The position numbers and the translations under genes were made by a program. Under the pieces are notes generated by a model. That model was given only the letters and a program-made list of their open reading frames with translations. It had not been told where the DNA came from and did not search any database. Of a DNA stretch of 27,471 bases, positions 1-10,100 are shown one piece after another; within the stretch, counting starts at the first letter, position 1; each line of letters opens with the position of its first letter. The stretch covers positions 1-27,471 of the forward strand of contig JALJEE010001909.1 in the NCBI GenBank assembly GCA_023231475.1. Reading direction: 5' to 3'. This stretch comes from Seison nebaliae (lineage: Eukaryota > Rotifera > Pararotatoria > Seisonacea > Seisonidae).

Positions 1-100
1 TATAGTCCTGTATATTCTTATTTCCTCTATTTTATTTTTGTATCTTTTTAATAAATAAACCATACTTTTTTCAAACATATATAAAAATTACGTTAGATAT

Positions 101-197
101 GTCTTACAAATGTCAGAAAAAATGACGTGAGAAATGTCTTCGTGAGAAAAAATGACGTGAGAAATGTAACGCGTGAGAAGTGACTTGTGTGAGAAGT
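101..197. repeat. Degenerate tandem repeat, about 30-bp period
   Basis: Two copies (115-137 and 145-167) share 23 identical bases around a core TGACGTGAGAAATGT and are spaced exactly 30 bp apart. A third, weaker unit of GTGAGAAGTG type follows at about 171-197. Another TGACGT lies at 234-239, just outside. It is too short to assign to a transposon or satellite family. Each main copy carries a TGACGT core resembling a CRE/ATF site, but regulatory use is speculation. Confidence 0.6.
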
Positions 198-330
198 GTC
201 TGGTCACCGAAATATGAGACGGAAAGGGGTTGGATGACGTAAGGTATCAATAAAATGGAAGTAAGTAGATAAGTAAGTAGATAGAATAACCAACAATAAA
301 TTCTCCAAAACATTTAAATCTAATTGGAGA

Positions 331-370
331 AATTTTTTTCGCGATGCATGTTTTCAGCATGAAAAAAATT
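331..370. repeat. Imperfect inverted repeat with A/T-run arms
   Basis: The left arm AATTTTTTTC (331-340) is the exact reverse complement of GAAAAAAATT (361-370). Inside it, ATGC (344-347) pairs with GCAT (357-360) around a 9-base loop, leaving a 3-base bulge. The arms are simple A/T runs, so chance in this AT-rich sequence is likely. Confidence 0.4.
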
Positions 371-1702
371 ATCATGGTTTTCCATGTTTGGGACTTATTA
401 GATTTCATATCGAAAGACCAATCTTAATTTCTGCAATTTTTTCGTTATCGTATGAAAGATTCGAAGGTAATTGCAGAAGTTGGGGTTCGGGTTTTATTTC
501 TGAAGGAATAATCATATTCCAGAGTTATTTCGCAATGATAGGTTTTTGAGATTTTGCATAGTATATTGATGGTATATAATTAAGAATTGTATTGTTATCT
601 ATTAATAAACTATTAGAATGCTAATAATTTATATTTTTTTCTCAATTTTTTATTACAATAAATTAGTAGAATACTAGGTGTCATTTTAACAAGGAATTAT
701 ATTTTCTTTTCCTTTTTTTTTCTTCTCATCCTATTAGACGAAGAGTATATTTATATATTTATTGGTTATCGGACTTTAGTGCGATTTCGGTTTCTATATT
801 CACTACCATTGTTTGTCCGAGGAAGTTAGTAGGACTCTATTGTAATTGCACTACAATTGGGGAGGGAAAGGTAGAATGTGTATCCCGAAACGCTTTTCTA
901 ACCGATATAATTTCTTTCGAAATATTCGTAAGTGCCTTTCGCTACGCGTGAACATCTGGTTGCAATTTTTTCAAATGCTCTTTGAATTACTTCATCGCGA
1001 AAAAAAGATAATGCTTGTAGCAGTTTAATCTCGTCCCTAAAATTTTTTGCTTAGATTCTTTTCTTCTGATGTTCCGTTTAAGCGATGAAATTTTATCAAA
1101 TGTGTTTTGCACATCTTCTTTTTCCTTCCTTATAGTCCTTGTAATGTTCGTGATTGATTGCTTTAATTTTGTTTTCTTCATTTAAGCACCTTGCATTTGT
1201 TTCCTTTTTTCACTGCAAGTCCAGGCTGTGCTGCCTGAGTCATATGTTTTTCTTTTTTAAAATGAATAGTTTCCATCTAACAATTGTAAGACTAACATAT
1301 GGTTTCTTCTGCTACTTGTCAATTTTAATATCAAGTGAATTAATAATGATAAATTAAGAAGCCTAATTTAAACTATTTGAATAACATTTCTAATAAAGGG
1401 AGATTTCATTAAGGTTTTTTTTCTTTTAATCTTTTTCTCTCAACTTTATGACACCTTCAGATCCTCAACTCATGGGAATTGTCGACCACACATTGTGGTA
1501 ATAAATAATAATAATAATATCAGAAGCATCATAAAATTTTCAACTAAAAATTGAGAATATGTAAGAATTGAAACTATTATTTAATATTTTCGTTAGTTCT
1601 ATAGCTAATAATGAATAATGAGAAATATATTGAACTGGGGTGATTCTATATATGCGTACATATTAATACTACCAACTAAATTTACTTTACAAGTATATAA
1701 AA

Positions 1703-2521
1703 TTACACATTCCAATTTTCTGCAATGTCGATAATCCATTTTCGATAAACAGATACCTTGGTATAATATTCCTCAGTAAAACATGAGGAGCCCACACCCA
1801 TTGAAACTACACCTGCTACATAATATTTATCGTTCCTTATACAAGCTATTGGTCCTCCCGAATCGCCATGACAAGTACCAGTTCTTTCAGCTCTTGAAGA
1901 AGTACATAACTTATCTTTATGTTTATCAATTCGATTACAGATATATGTTGAATATAATTTAAGTTTTGCCTTATGAAGTAATGGTTGTACATTTCCTCCA
2001 AAAACTTTCGCACCCCAACCACTGGCCCAACAATCTTCATTTTGGAACTCCATAGTTGAAGTTGGAAGACAAGCCGGCATTAATTCTCCTTTCTTTGGCA
2101 CTGTTCTCACTAAGGGTAGCGCACATGCTAATTTTAAGAGAGCTATATCCTTCCAAAAATTTCTTGGTTCAACTTTGTATCCTGATGGGGTACCGACTGC
2201 TATTACCTTCACATTTCTTCTGTATTTCTTTAGGTCATGTAAATTTTTTATCCCAACTACAATTGAGAAAGATTTATAGTTCATTTTATTAACGCAATGA
2301 ACGGCAGTGAGAATTAATCTTTCATGAATTATTGTACCACCACATATATGAGATCCACGATACCGCAAAGAAACCTGCCACGGGAATTCATGTGGTTCTG
2401 CCACTGTTCCTCCAACAATTCTGGAGCCGGCTTTAATGCCGCATGTCGAAGGCCATGTTATAGATTTTACGTATTTTATTATAATTAGCAATAACAATAT
2501 CTTGTATAAATATATAACCAT
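1703..2521 (-). CDS. Secreted trypsin-fold (S1) serine protease, single exon
   Basis: A 272-residue complete S1-family protease zymogen. Residues 1-20 are a hydrophobic signal peptide. A short pro-peptide with Cys27 ends at Arg34, and cleavage would free the new N-terminus IVGG (35-38). The catalytic triad is intact: His75 (TAVHC), Asp125 (KDIALL) and Ser221 (GDSGGP). The usual disulfide cysteines are present (60/76, 164/227, 195/206, 217/247), and Cys27 can pair with Cys151; Cys132 is extra. The substrate pocket is unusual. The position equivalent to Asp189 is Gly215, Trp215 is Met241, and Gly226 is Glu251, with the 220-226 loop about three residues short. This is not a standard trypsin pocket; cleavage after basic residues through Glu226 is one possibility. 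No intron interrupts the frame, unlike its multi-exon neighbours. Role (digestive, haemolymph or venom-type) cannot be told from sequence. Confidence 0.92.
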   Translation of the reverse strand: MVIYLYKILLLLIIIKYVKSITWPSTCGIKAGSRIVGGTVAEPHEFPWQVSLRYRGSHICGGTIIHERLILTAVHCVNKMNYKSFSIVVGIKNLHDLKKYRRNVKVIAVGTPSGYKVEPRNFWKDIALLKLACALPLVRTVPKKGELMPACLPTSTMEFQNEDCWASGWGAKVFGGNVQPLLHKAKLKLYSTYICNRIDKHKDKLCTSSRAERTGTCHGDSGGPIACIRNDKYYVAGVVSMGVGSSCFTEEYYTKVSVYRKWIIDIAENWNV

Positions 2522-3436
2522 TTTTTAATAATGTATTTTATTATTAATTATCCGTTTCATTTCTTGTAATAAAATAAGTACATATATATACTTATCTTCC
2601 GATAATGAAAATATTTATGTTACAATATTCTTCTCTTTCAGTCCCATCACAGTTATATTAAAATAACCATTCGAGTTATACAATTCAGTTATGAAATTAT
2701 TATATTAAACTGAAATTAAAAGTCAAACGGTTAAAATGAATTATCGTATTTCTGCAATATAAAATGCATATCTCGCTTAATTAATGCGACTCACCGAAGA
2801 AATTTTTACAATTAATGGATAATGAAAGAAGTATGTTCAAAATAGTTTTACTTTCTTTCATTTCCCTAATATGTTGATAATTTCCGTTAGAGATAAGAAC
2901 GTGCTCCAAATCTCCAATAATTCTGCGGTAGAAATAACTTATTATAAACATGCCACGTAACTTATATTTATTTAGATCTAATTGTTTTCATGTATTTCTG
3001 CATCCAAAATATAAGATGAATAAAGCGTTACCGTTATTTTATTCTAAAATAAAGTAAAATGTTTGGGACTTATACAGGAAGTAGTAGATGTTATCTCATC
3101 AAATAATGATGATAAACGTTTATATTCACCTCTTACAGATTAAAAATGGCACAGTAAAAAAATAAAATTTGGTAATCTTTTAGTAAAATAAATAAATATG
3201 ATTGTTTAGGAAAAGTGTAGACTGAACAACTGTTTTCTATCCTTCACAAAGATTTTTTGATTATATCTTTCTTCGGTATACCAATAATCACATTCATTAT
3301 CTTTCCAACACGCAATCGTTATGAGTTGCAATAGAGCATGCTGTACATAGCATTCCATTTTTACGTAGTTCGATAAAGGAACATTGAATTATGAGACGTT
3401 CCAAGGAAACTTTATTAGAAATTTCATTTAAAAACA
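2522..3436. other. Intergenic region, nothing recognised
   Basis: AT-rich sequence between the protease start (minus strand) and the Ly6-like gene (plus strand), which are divergent. It must hold both upstream regions. No promoter element, RNA gene or repeat could be named with confidence. Confidence 0.5.
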
Positions 3437-4259
3437 ATGTTCCGTTATTTTATTATTCTGATTAATCTCACTATTTTGACGGTATGTCTATCGGTTTTTA
3501 TTCTGATTTTCTTGGGTTGCAATTTTTTATCAATTATTTCAATCTTAATTTTCCTTGCAGATATATCAACAGTGTTGAATCAATTCAGATGGGTGAGCAT
3601 AGAAGAGGAATCGAATAATATAAAGATTTATATTGATTTACCACAAGCTTTTCTCAACGTAAATGATGCAGTTCAAAACGAGGATACCGAACAACTCCTG
3701 AAAGTACATTCAAATCACCAAATTAACGATGTATTAACCACAATAAATAAATACAACGACTCAACAAGTTTTATTTCTCATTTAATATTTTAATTAACTT
3801 CATTATAATTTAAAGAATTACATCATATGAAATTGAAATGTGCTAATTGTGTAGGTGAATATTTAGAGAAGCGACAAAGAAAAAAAGAAAGATTAAACTT
3901 TATTATCAATGATAATAATCCATTCATTCTTCCACAATCAAATGCCATTGAATTCGATGAAACTTTACGGTTGTCTTATGCTTTTTTGGATGATTGTGAA
4001 GATGTCGCACTGAATAACATGGAAGATTGTCCATATGGCTTTTGTACAGTTTTGTTTTTTAATTGGACTAATCTTTAATTCCTTCTATAACTAATAATAG
4101 TTACAATTGAAACTACTTCCAACAGGTCGACAATTATTCAGGCGACGTTGTATTGATACGAAAGAAACTTTGAGAAAATTGAACAATTATAATAATATTT
4201 ATTTGATCAACGTATGTACAACTAATCTCTGCAACATTAACAATCCTTTTACACATTAA
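3437..4259 (+). CDS. Putative secreted Ly6/uPAR-like (LU, three-finger type) protein, four exons
   Basis: No single open frame shows this gene; it is inferred from joined exons. Exon a begins at ATG 3437 with a hydrophobic signal-like stretch. A 75-bp in-frame intron (3486-3560, acceptor CTTGCAG) may follow, or the frame may simply read through. Exon b runs to 3767, a 48-bp intron (3768-3815) removes the stop at 3791, and exon c carries LKCANC, DDC and DCPYGFC. The last intron is either 4044-4125 or 4054-4141. Exon d carries RRC and ends with CTTNLCN plus seven residues, stop 4257-4259. CxxC near the front, CPxxxC in the middle and a final C-x4-CN are the signature of Ly6/uPAR domains. The domain has eight cysteines; one of the usual adjacent pair before the last CN is absent. 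Total length is about 203-205 residues. There is no C-terminal hydrophobic tail, so it is probably secreted and not GPI-anchored. The 85-residue linker before LKCANC is atypical. AATAAA lies at 4397-4402. The exact exon edges are uncertain. Confidence 0.5.
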
Positions 4260-4914
4260 TTTAATTATCTGTGGATTGTACTCAAAATCTAATTGTTTAA
4301 TATCTTCTGATATTCATTACTTTATCGGTAACTTATTCCAAACTATTGGAGTTCTTATTGGGACGAGTTCTATTCATGAACTAAATTTTTCTATTCAATA
4401 AATTAATGAACTCAAAATCATCCAACGTATAAACGATGACACTTTTGGATTAAGCGATTAGTTTCCAATGTTTTTTATACATAGTTTATTTATTTACATA
4501 AGTTGAAATGGATTTTTTTGTTTAGCTTAAACTAAAAACTTTTTAAAAGATTTTGTCACTTGAATTTTTTAAAAAATAAAAATTTTAAATCTTAAGAACA
4601 CTATGATGTTCAAAATTGTTCCGATCTTCTAATATTTATTTTGAGACAAAAAAAATTTTAAGCTCTTTATACGAATAAAATAAAGGAATTGATCATTGGC
4701 ATCAAAAATACATAATTGGTACATTTTTTCTTACTAATTTCGATTTGTAAAAGAAATGTTTATCATAATTTTTCAAACTTTATAATTATCGTGTTTTACT
4801 TATTTTATTGGTAGCTTAACTGTTGTAATAGAAATTTTGAAATTTTCCCTTAACACTAAAACTTTCAATGAACATGAAAATAAAAGTAGGAGATTGTTCA
4901 GGAGTTCAAAATTC
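4260..4914. other. Intergenic region between Ly6-like gene and RNase H1
   Basis: Very AT-rich sequence. An AATAAA at 4397-4402, 138 bp after the stop of the Ly6-like gene, is its likely poly(A) signal. The rest should include the RNase H1 5' region. The RNase H1 frame stays open upstream of ATG 4915 but has no earlier ATG that could be chosen with confidence. Confidence 0.5.
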
Positions 4915-5759
4915 ATGTGGACGAAAATCCTAAAATATATGATGGGGAAAAAGAAAGAAGTGTATTACGCAGTACATCGTGGAAGAAAAACAGGAATATT
5001 TTCCACTTGGTTACTTTCCAATATTTCTCACTTATTCTATATATCGATTAAAGGAGAGAATGTGAGTATCAAGTAAAAGGATACGCGCAAGCTCGTTATA
5101 AAAAGTTTGAAGATCTGTCATTAGCAGAGAACTTTGTCGCAGGTAAGTTCGAGAATTCCTCATCGTTTGACAAAAAAGGAAAAGTTGACAATTTTACAAC
5201 GAACAAACTTCGAGAAAAGATCGACATTAAGATGAATGAGGAACCGTTGGATGGATATCAGATAATTTATACAGATGGAGCTTGTCGCAATAATGGGAAA
5301 GGAAACACAGCGGCAGGTATTGGAGTATTTTGGGGAGTTGATCATCGATTAAATGTGGGTGAGGCGCTTCCTCTGGATTATAAGCAGACTAATAATTGTT
5401 CAGAGATATTGGCTATCAAACGAGCGATCTCTGATGCTATAAAGAATGATTACAAGAAAATTTGCATCAAAACTGATTCTCAATTTGCAATTAATTGTAT
5501 AACAAAATGGATGAGAGGATGGGCGAAAAATGGTTGGAAAACTGGAAGGAATGAAGAAGTGAAGAATAAACGTGAGTTGAACGAATTAAAAATGGTAATC
5601 GATCAAAATGACATTCAAATCAAATACATTCATGTCGATGGTCATCGTGGAATTGAAGGAAATGAGAGAGCTGATGAATTGGCTAATGAAGGTGCTGATG
5701 AACAAATAAGAATGATTAATTCGAAACGGACAATCAAAAAGAAGAAACTGAACAAATGA
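4915..5759 (+). CDS. RNASEH1: Ribonuclease H1 with hybrid-binding domain, two exons
   Basis: This enzyme cuts the RNA strand of RNA:DNA hybrids in nucleus and mitochondria. Exons are 4915-5009 and 5054-5759, joined across a 44-bp intron (donor GTTACT, acceptor TTAAAG) that splits the Trp codon of FSTW; the join gives 266 residues, near the usual animal length. The hybrid-binding domain (about residues 16-62) shows YYAVHRGRKTG and ARYKKFEDLSLAENFV. The catalytic domain starts near residue 101 and keeps all acidic residues: Asp106 (YTDGAC), Glu149 (CSEI), Asp173 (KTDSQF), Asp239 (ERADEL), plus His229 (DGHRG). Two further Met codons at 4939 and 4942 lie just before the hybrid-binding domain. With ATG 4915 they would give forms differing by 8-9 residues, a possible mitochondrial/nuclear pair as known in mammals, though the longer N-terminus is short for a targeting signal. 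The hybrid-binding domain excludes a retrotransposon RNase H. Its stop is 5 bp from that of the convergent PDCD2L. Confidence 0.94.
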
Positions 5760-5764
5760 GAAAT

Positions 5765-6766
5765 TCATTTTGGTGGAATTTTTACTCGAATAACATTTAA
5801 AGGAGAAATAAGCCATTCATTTTCTGAATGGAAATGTTTATAACTTTTACATGATTGAACTATGAAAGTGTAAGAGTTGTCAGAAAGATAAGCCGAAATG
5901 TCTTTTGGTATAAAGTCGAAATAGTTGACTGAAAGATTTTGCATTAGTTGAAGTTCGTTTTGTAGAATGTTTTGACATTTAACACATCTCATGTTTTTCT
6001 TTAGATATGTTTCTTCCATCGTCTTGTATTCGAAGATACATTTATTTGTTGAAATGTATCGCATAATTACATCATGATTTGAAATCATATAAGTATAAAA
6101 GTTGAATTTATATTCATCATTTTCACTCTCATCGTCTACATCTTTAAATTTCTCTCCATTCTTCTTTCCATCAACTATCCATTCATTTTCTTCTTTTTTC
6201 TTCTCATAAATGGACAGTTTATTCATTATACATTCTTCATCCACGGACAAATACCTTTGTGTTTTCTCCAACCAATCCTTAACGTGAAATATTTTGAGAA
6301 AATTGTTTGTTGGCTGAATTAATAATTTGTCTTCAAAATCTTTTTCGAGGTCAGAATTTGAACTTTCATCATCTGAACTCCAATTTGTATCAAAAATTTG
6401 ACACTTTTCTTTCGCCTTCTTTTTATTAAGAATTTCTTCCTCTTCATATATTTTGTCTATCAGTTCTTCCTTTTTCTTCAGTTTTGACAATTCGTTCACT
6501 TTCACTTTGTTGCATTCTGTACAGTAGAAGATATAGAGAAATCGATGAACAACATCTTCGTCGAAGTAGAGTGGACAATAAAGTTGCGCAACAAATTTAA
6601 GATTCTTATTTTTGCATTTTGGTAAAATTTCATCTTTATTCTCATCAAAATCGTTCGGTAGCCAAATGGACGTACCACCAAATAAATTGAAAGAATTGAA
6701 ATCTTCTGAATATTTCTCTAATTCTTTCAAATTTACACGAGAGCTTAATTGTATTATATAATCCAT
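5765..6766 (-). CDS. PDCD2L: PDCD2-like protein (PDCD2L/trus family)
   Basis: A 333-residue protein of the PDCD2 family, whose members act as chaperones or adaptors for the 40S protein uS5 (RPS2) in ribosome biogenesis. The start is taken as ATG at 6766; the frame extends only three codons further as TTG-Ile-Ala. Family marks in order: FGG followed by WLP (29-37), AQLYCPL (60-66), then HRFLYIFYC, an acidic and Lys-rich middle (about 95-220), and a PDCD2_C region with HDVIMRY, MRCVKC (259-264) and ELQLM. YCPL, where PDCD2 tends to have YAPL, favours PDCD2L. Zinc ligands look incomplete: the first CxxC keeps only Cys51, and the last pair near the C-terminus keeps only Cys306. The usual LLG-type N-terminus is absent, so either an upstream exon is missed or the protein is shortened. 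Its 3' end faces RNase H1. Confidence 0.85.
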   Translation of the reverse strand: MDYIIQLSSRVNLKELEKYSEDFNSFNLFGGTSIWLPNDFDENKDEILPKCKNKNLKFVAQLYCPLYFDEDVVHRFLYIFYCTECNKVKVNELSKLKKKEELIDKIYEEEEILNKKKAKEKCQIFDTNWSSDDESSNSDLEKDFEDKLLIQPTNNFLKIFHVKDWLEKTQRYLSVDEECIMNKLSIYEKKKEENEWIVDGKKNGEKFKDVDDESENDEYKFNFYTYMISNHDVIMRYISTNKCIFEYKTMEETYLKKNMRCVKCQNILQNELQLMQNLSVNYFDFIPKDISAYLSDNSYTFIVQSCKSYKHFHSENEWLISPLNVIRVKIPPK

Positions 6767-7118
6767 AGCAATCAAGTTTTGGTAATCGCTTAAGTTTCAA
6801 ATATTCTCCTCTCAATTTCTTTCAGTCTTGGTGCGATGAGAATTAATGTGAGTTGTCATTTAGTGTGTCATAGTTCAATCTGTTCGAAGTTAAACAACAT
6901 GACTTGAAGGAAATTGAATTTGATCCAAAGAAGTTTTTCTGAAGAGTTTCTTTCAATTTGTTGGATAATTGAAGAGTTAGCTGAAGTTTTAAGTTGAAAC
7001 GGTCCGCAAAATATTTGTGCCATAGTGAAAAATTCATATTCATTCCTTTTCTCCAATTTGGTCGATGAGGAGAAATGATCGAAAAGTTTTCTTCTTTAAA
7101 TTCTATCACAGTCTCACC
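6767..7118. promoter_or_regulatory. Shared upstream region of PDCD2L and BTAF1
   Basis: A 352-bp gap separates the two divergent start codons, so it probably holds both 5' UTRs and a bidirectional promoter. No TATA box or other named element stands out. A short minus-strand open frame (6843-7109) has no family features. A missed first exon of PDCD2L could lie here. Confidence 0.4.
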
Positions 7119-10100
7119 ATGGAGTTTCGTTTCGATAAAAGGAATTTAGGAAAATTATTAAATCTTTTACGGATTGGTGAAGATTTGAATGTGAAATTGG
7201 CTGCGTCGAAACAAATAGCGGAATATTATGAAGATATTGAACTTACACCTCCGGCTATTAATTCTATCTGCCGAAAAGTTATTTTCCTGAAATGATTATT
7301 CGAATAAGAAGATTTTTAGTTGTTGGATTATATGATGGATAATAATTCGGATACGAGAGTAGCTACATCGAAAACGATGGGATTGATCTCGAAGAAATTA
7401 TCGATATATTTGTTGGATTATTTCGGTTGGATTATTTCCTCATTATATTCTTTTCGTCATATTAACGATTCGTTGTAGAAACGAAAAATCGAGAGATTGT
7501 GGAATTTGATAGATTGGCAAGAGATTTTGGAGAGAATTATTTGTATTTGGAGAGGAAAAGTTATTGGGAATTCTATAGGGAAACGGGAGAAAGAATAAAT
7601 ATTTTCAATGATTTGGGTAGGACAAGAATTCGATTATTAGGATCGTTCCATTCAAATATGAATGCTCATCGTGTGGGAGAACAAGATTTGAAAAAACAAC
7701 GATTACAATTCCATTCACAATTTCTTGGAGTTCCTGCCAATCTGTCGATGGACAAGAATGAAGGTATCAATGTCATTGAAACGAAAGATCTCCAGATACC
7801 TGACAATTTCACAGAACAACAATTTGAAAGTGAAGAAGTTGAAATGAAGTTGGAGAAATTATTCCAATTTAAATTACTTCGGAATGATCAGTTGAAACTG
7901 ATAATTTCAAGAGGATTGAAATCATTTCCATCAATTCTCAAAAATGACTTGGCAGATAATGGGAAATTAATTTTCTGGAATAGTATCCAACCAAAAAATC
8001 AATGGTTATGGCTCCGATTTATCGATCGTGAATTGAAAAGAAGATTATTCGCTACCAATTGGATTGAGAGACATGGAGCAGTTTTGTCACTTCATGAAAT
8101 TATGGATAGTTTATTTGAACATTTAAATTTGCAATTGTATCTCGTTGAGAGGAAAGATGATGATTTGACGATCGAGGAGAAATTGAAGAAAGCTTCATAT
8201 CTCTTTCTAATGAATTGGTTATTCGTTTGGGTGAAGGATTTGATGGTACGAGTTTTCTTCTTAATTTTCATCGATAATTTTGGTGATTTCTCTTCCGATG
8301 TTCCATCGTATCCGGTGAGAGAGGCGGCGGCACAATTTCTTGGAATGTTAACGAAACATTTGGTGATATTCGATGCATTGGAAATGAAAGAAAAACGATT
8401 GAAATTAATTGAAGATATGTTCGTTATAATAAATGAAAATTTATGTCGAAAATTCATCGAATTGGATACGGACTATGTCCACATTACTTTATCAAATATT
8501 ATTATTATGAAATATCAATTGAAAAGTTTGATTAATGAGAATGTTCTCACTTTCCGTCATGTGAAAGAAGGTGTCATAACTTTCCTGTCGTTGTTGATCA
8601 ATGACGAGATTACAATAAGAATTAATTTGAATGATAAAGATGATTTATTACAAGCGTTCGCTGATGCCATTGTACCATTAGCCACGATGTTTCATGAGAA
8701 TGGAGAACGTAGTGATTGTGAGAGATTAAATGGATTATTATTCACATATTTATTTATGGAGATATCAAATACATCTATCAATCGAACATCGATTTCATCG
8801 ATTATGATTATCTTATCTAAAACTCTCAATATTCCACACGTGGAATTCGAAACATTAGAATTGTGTGATAAAGGAATTATAATGAAAGTTCTAGAACGGA
8901 ATTCTTTATGGATTGAACATTGTTGTTGTCGATTATTAGTCCAATTGAGTTATTATATCGATAACATATCAACATGTATCTCGAATCGATTACATACTCT
9001 GGAAGCATTGACGGCAATCACTTGGCAAACGATCGAATTATTCTTGTTAATTCTTATGAAACAATCATTTGTAGAAGTTGAGATTGATAATCATCAATAT
9101 CTTCAATTAAAACCCACAAATCCAACGACAATTCCATTCTTATCTTTCCATAAATTGAATCGAATGAACAATTTGAGAGAAGGTTTAAAATCATTGGGAA
9201 AAGAGAATCATATGGAAAATATTCGAAATTTATTATCTGAGTCATCCAACGATTCTTCCAAACATTTCCAATATTTCATTAATGACGATTCGCCAGAAAA
9301 CGGAATTAGAAATATCTTTTCTATTCTGTCTTTCACTTTATCTCATTTTATTCGATTGGCCTTTACGGAAACGTCCCCACAAATTTTGGTGACAATAGAA
9401 CGTCTTTGGAATCGTTTGATGAAAATGGAATTTGATGATTGTTTTTATATGAATCGACTTCATCATTTTATGTTACCCATTGGCAATTCATATGTGATGA
9501 TAAAGAATAAAGTAATTTTTAATTTTATTCGAAGAGATTTCTTTCAATCATTACTCTGTTCTGCTGCTTGGCCATGGATCCGATTATTATCCATTTCACC
9601 CACTCAACCTATTCATTTGTATTATTTCTTTTCAAATTATATGGCATCGAGAAAGTTCTGGTTATTGAATGGATATATAGAAAGGGTGATGAAGAATGAT
9701 CATGGATCTCATCAATTACATTATTGTAATTTACAAACAATAAATCTCTCGAATTATCAATCACAATTCATTTCAATGATCTCTCGACGAACTGTATTAA
9801 ATATGATTTCCTCATTCTTCCAACAATTATCTGCCTCTTCTTCTCAATTAATCGATTTCAACACTTTCCATCAAACATCACCTAATAATAATAATAATAA
9901 TAATAATAGGGAGACATCGATCGATTTAGAGAATATGGAATTTCTTTATTATATTCTCTCACAATCATTACAGTCGATTAATTTCATTTTAGCCTTCTTT
10001 CGACTTGTCCTTTATACAGACATCGATACAAGCGGAAATGGTGAAACTAATCATTTACCGATACCATTCCTCCAACACCGAGAGAAAGATTTCGAGTTGA

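Larger units (their letters stand above)
1..1702. other. Non-coding AT-rich region at left edge
   Basis: No reading frame here looks like a protein; the longest open frames are short and low in complexity. It holds a degenerate tandem repeat (101-197), an imperfect inverted repeat (331-370), a short AAT run near 1503-1518, and AATAAA signals around 49-59 that could end a plus-strand gene lying to the left of the window. An ATTAAA-type signal on the minus strand (1580-1585) is a possible poly(A) signal for the protease that ends at 1703. Confidence 0.6.

Noticed and set aside
331-370. Inverted repeat as a miniature transposon end or bacterial-type terminator
   Set aside because: The arms are mostly T and A runs, no target-site duplication is seen, and the genome is eukaryotic.
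5232-5759. Retrotransposon or viral RNase H
   Set aside because: An upstream exon encodes the cellular hybrid-binding domain, and no reverse transcriptase or integrase sequence is nearby.
6843-7109. Minus-strand 88-residue open frame between PDCD2L and BTAF1
   Set aside because: No PDCD2 N-terminal motif and no clean splice join to the PDCD2L frame; it lies across the divergent upstream region.
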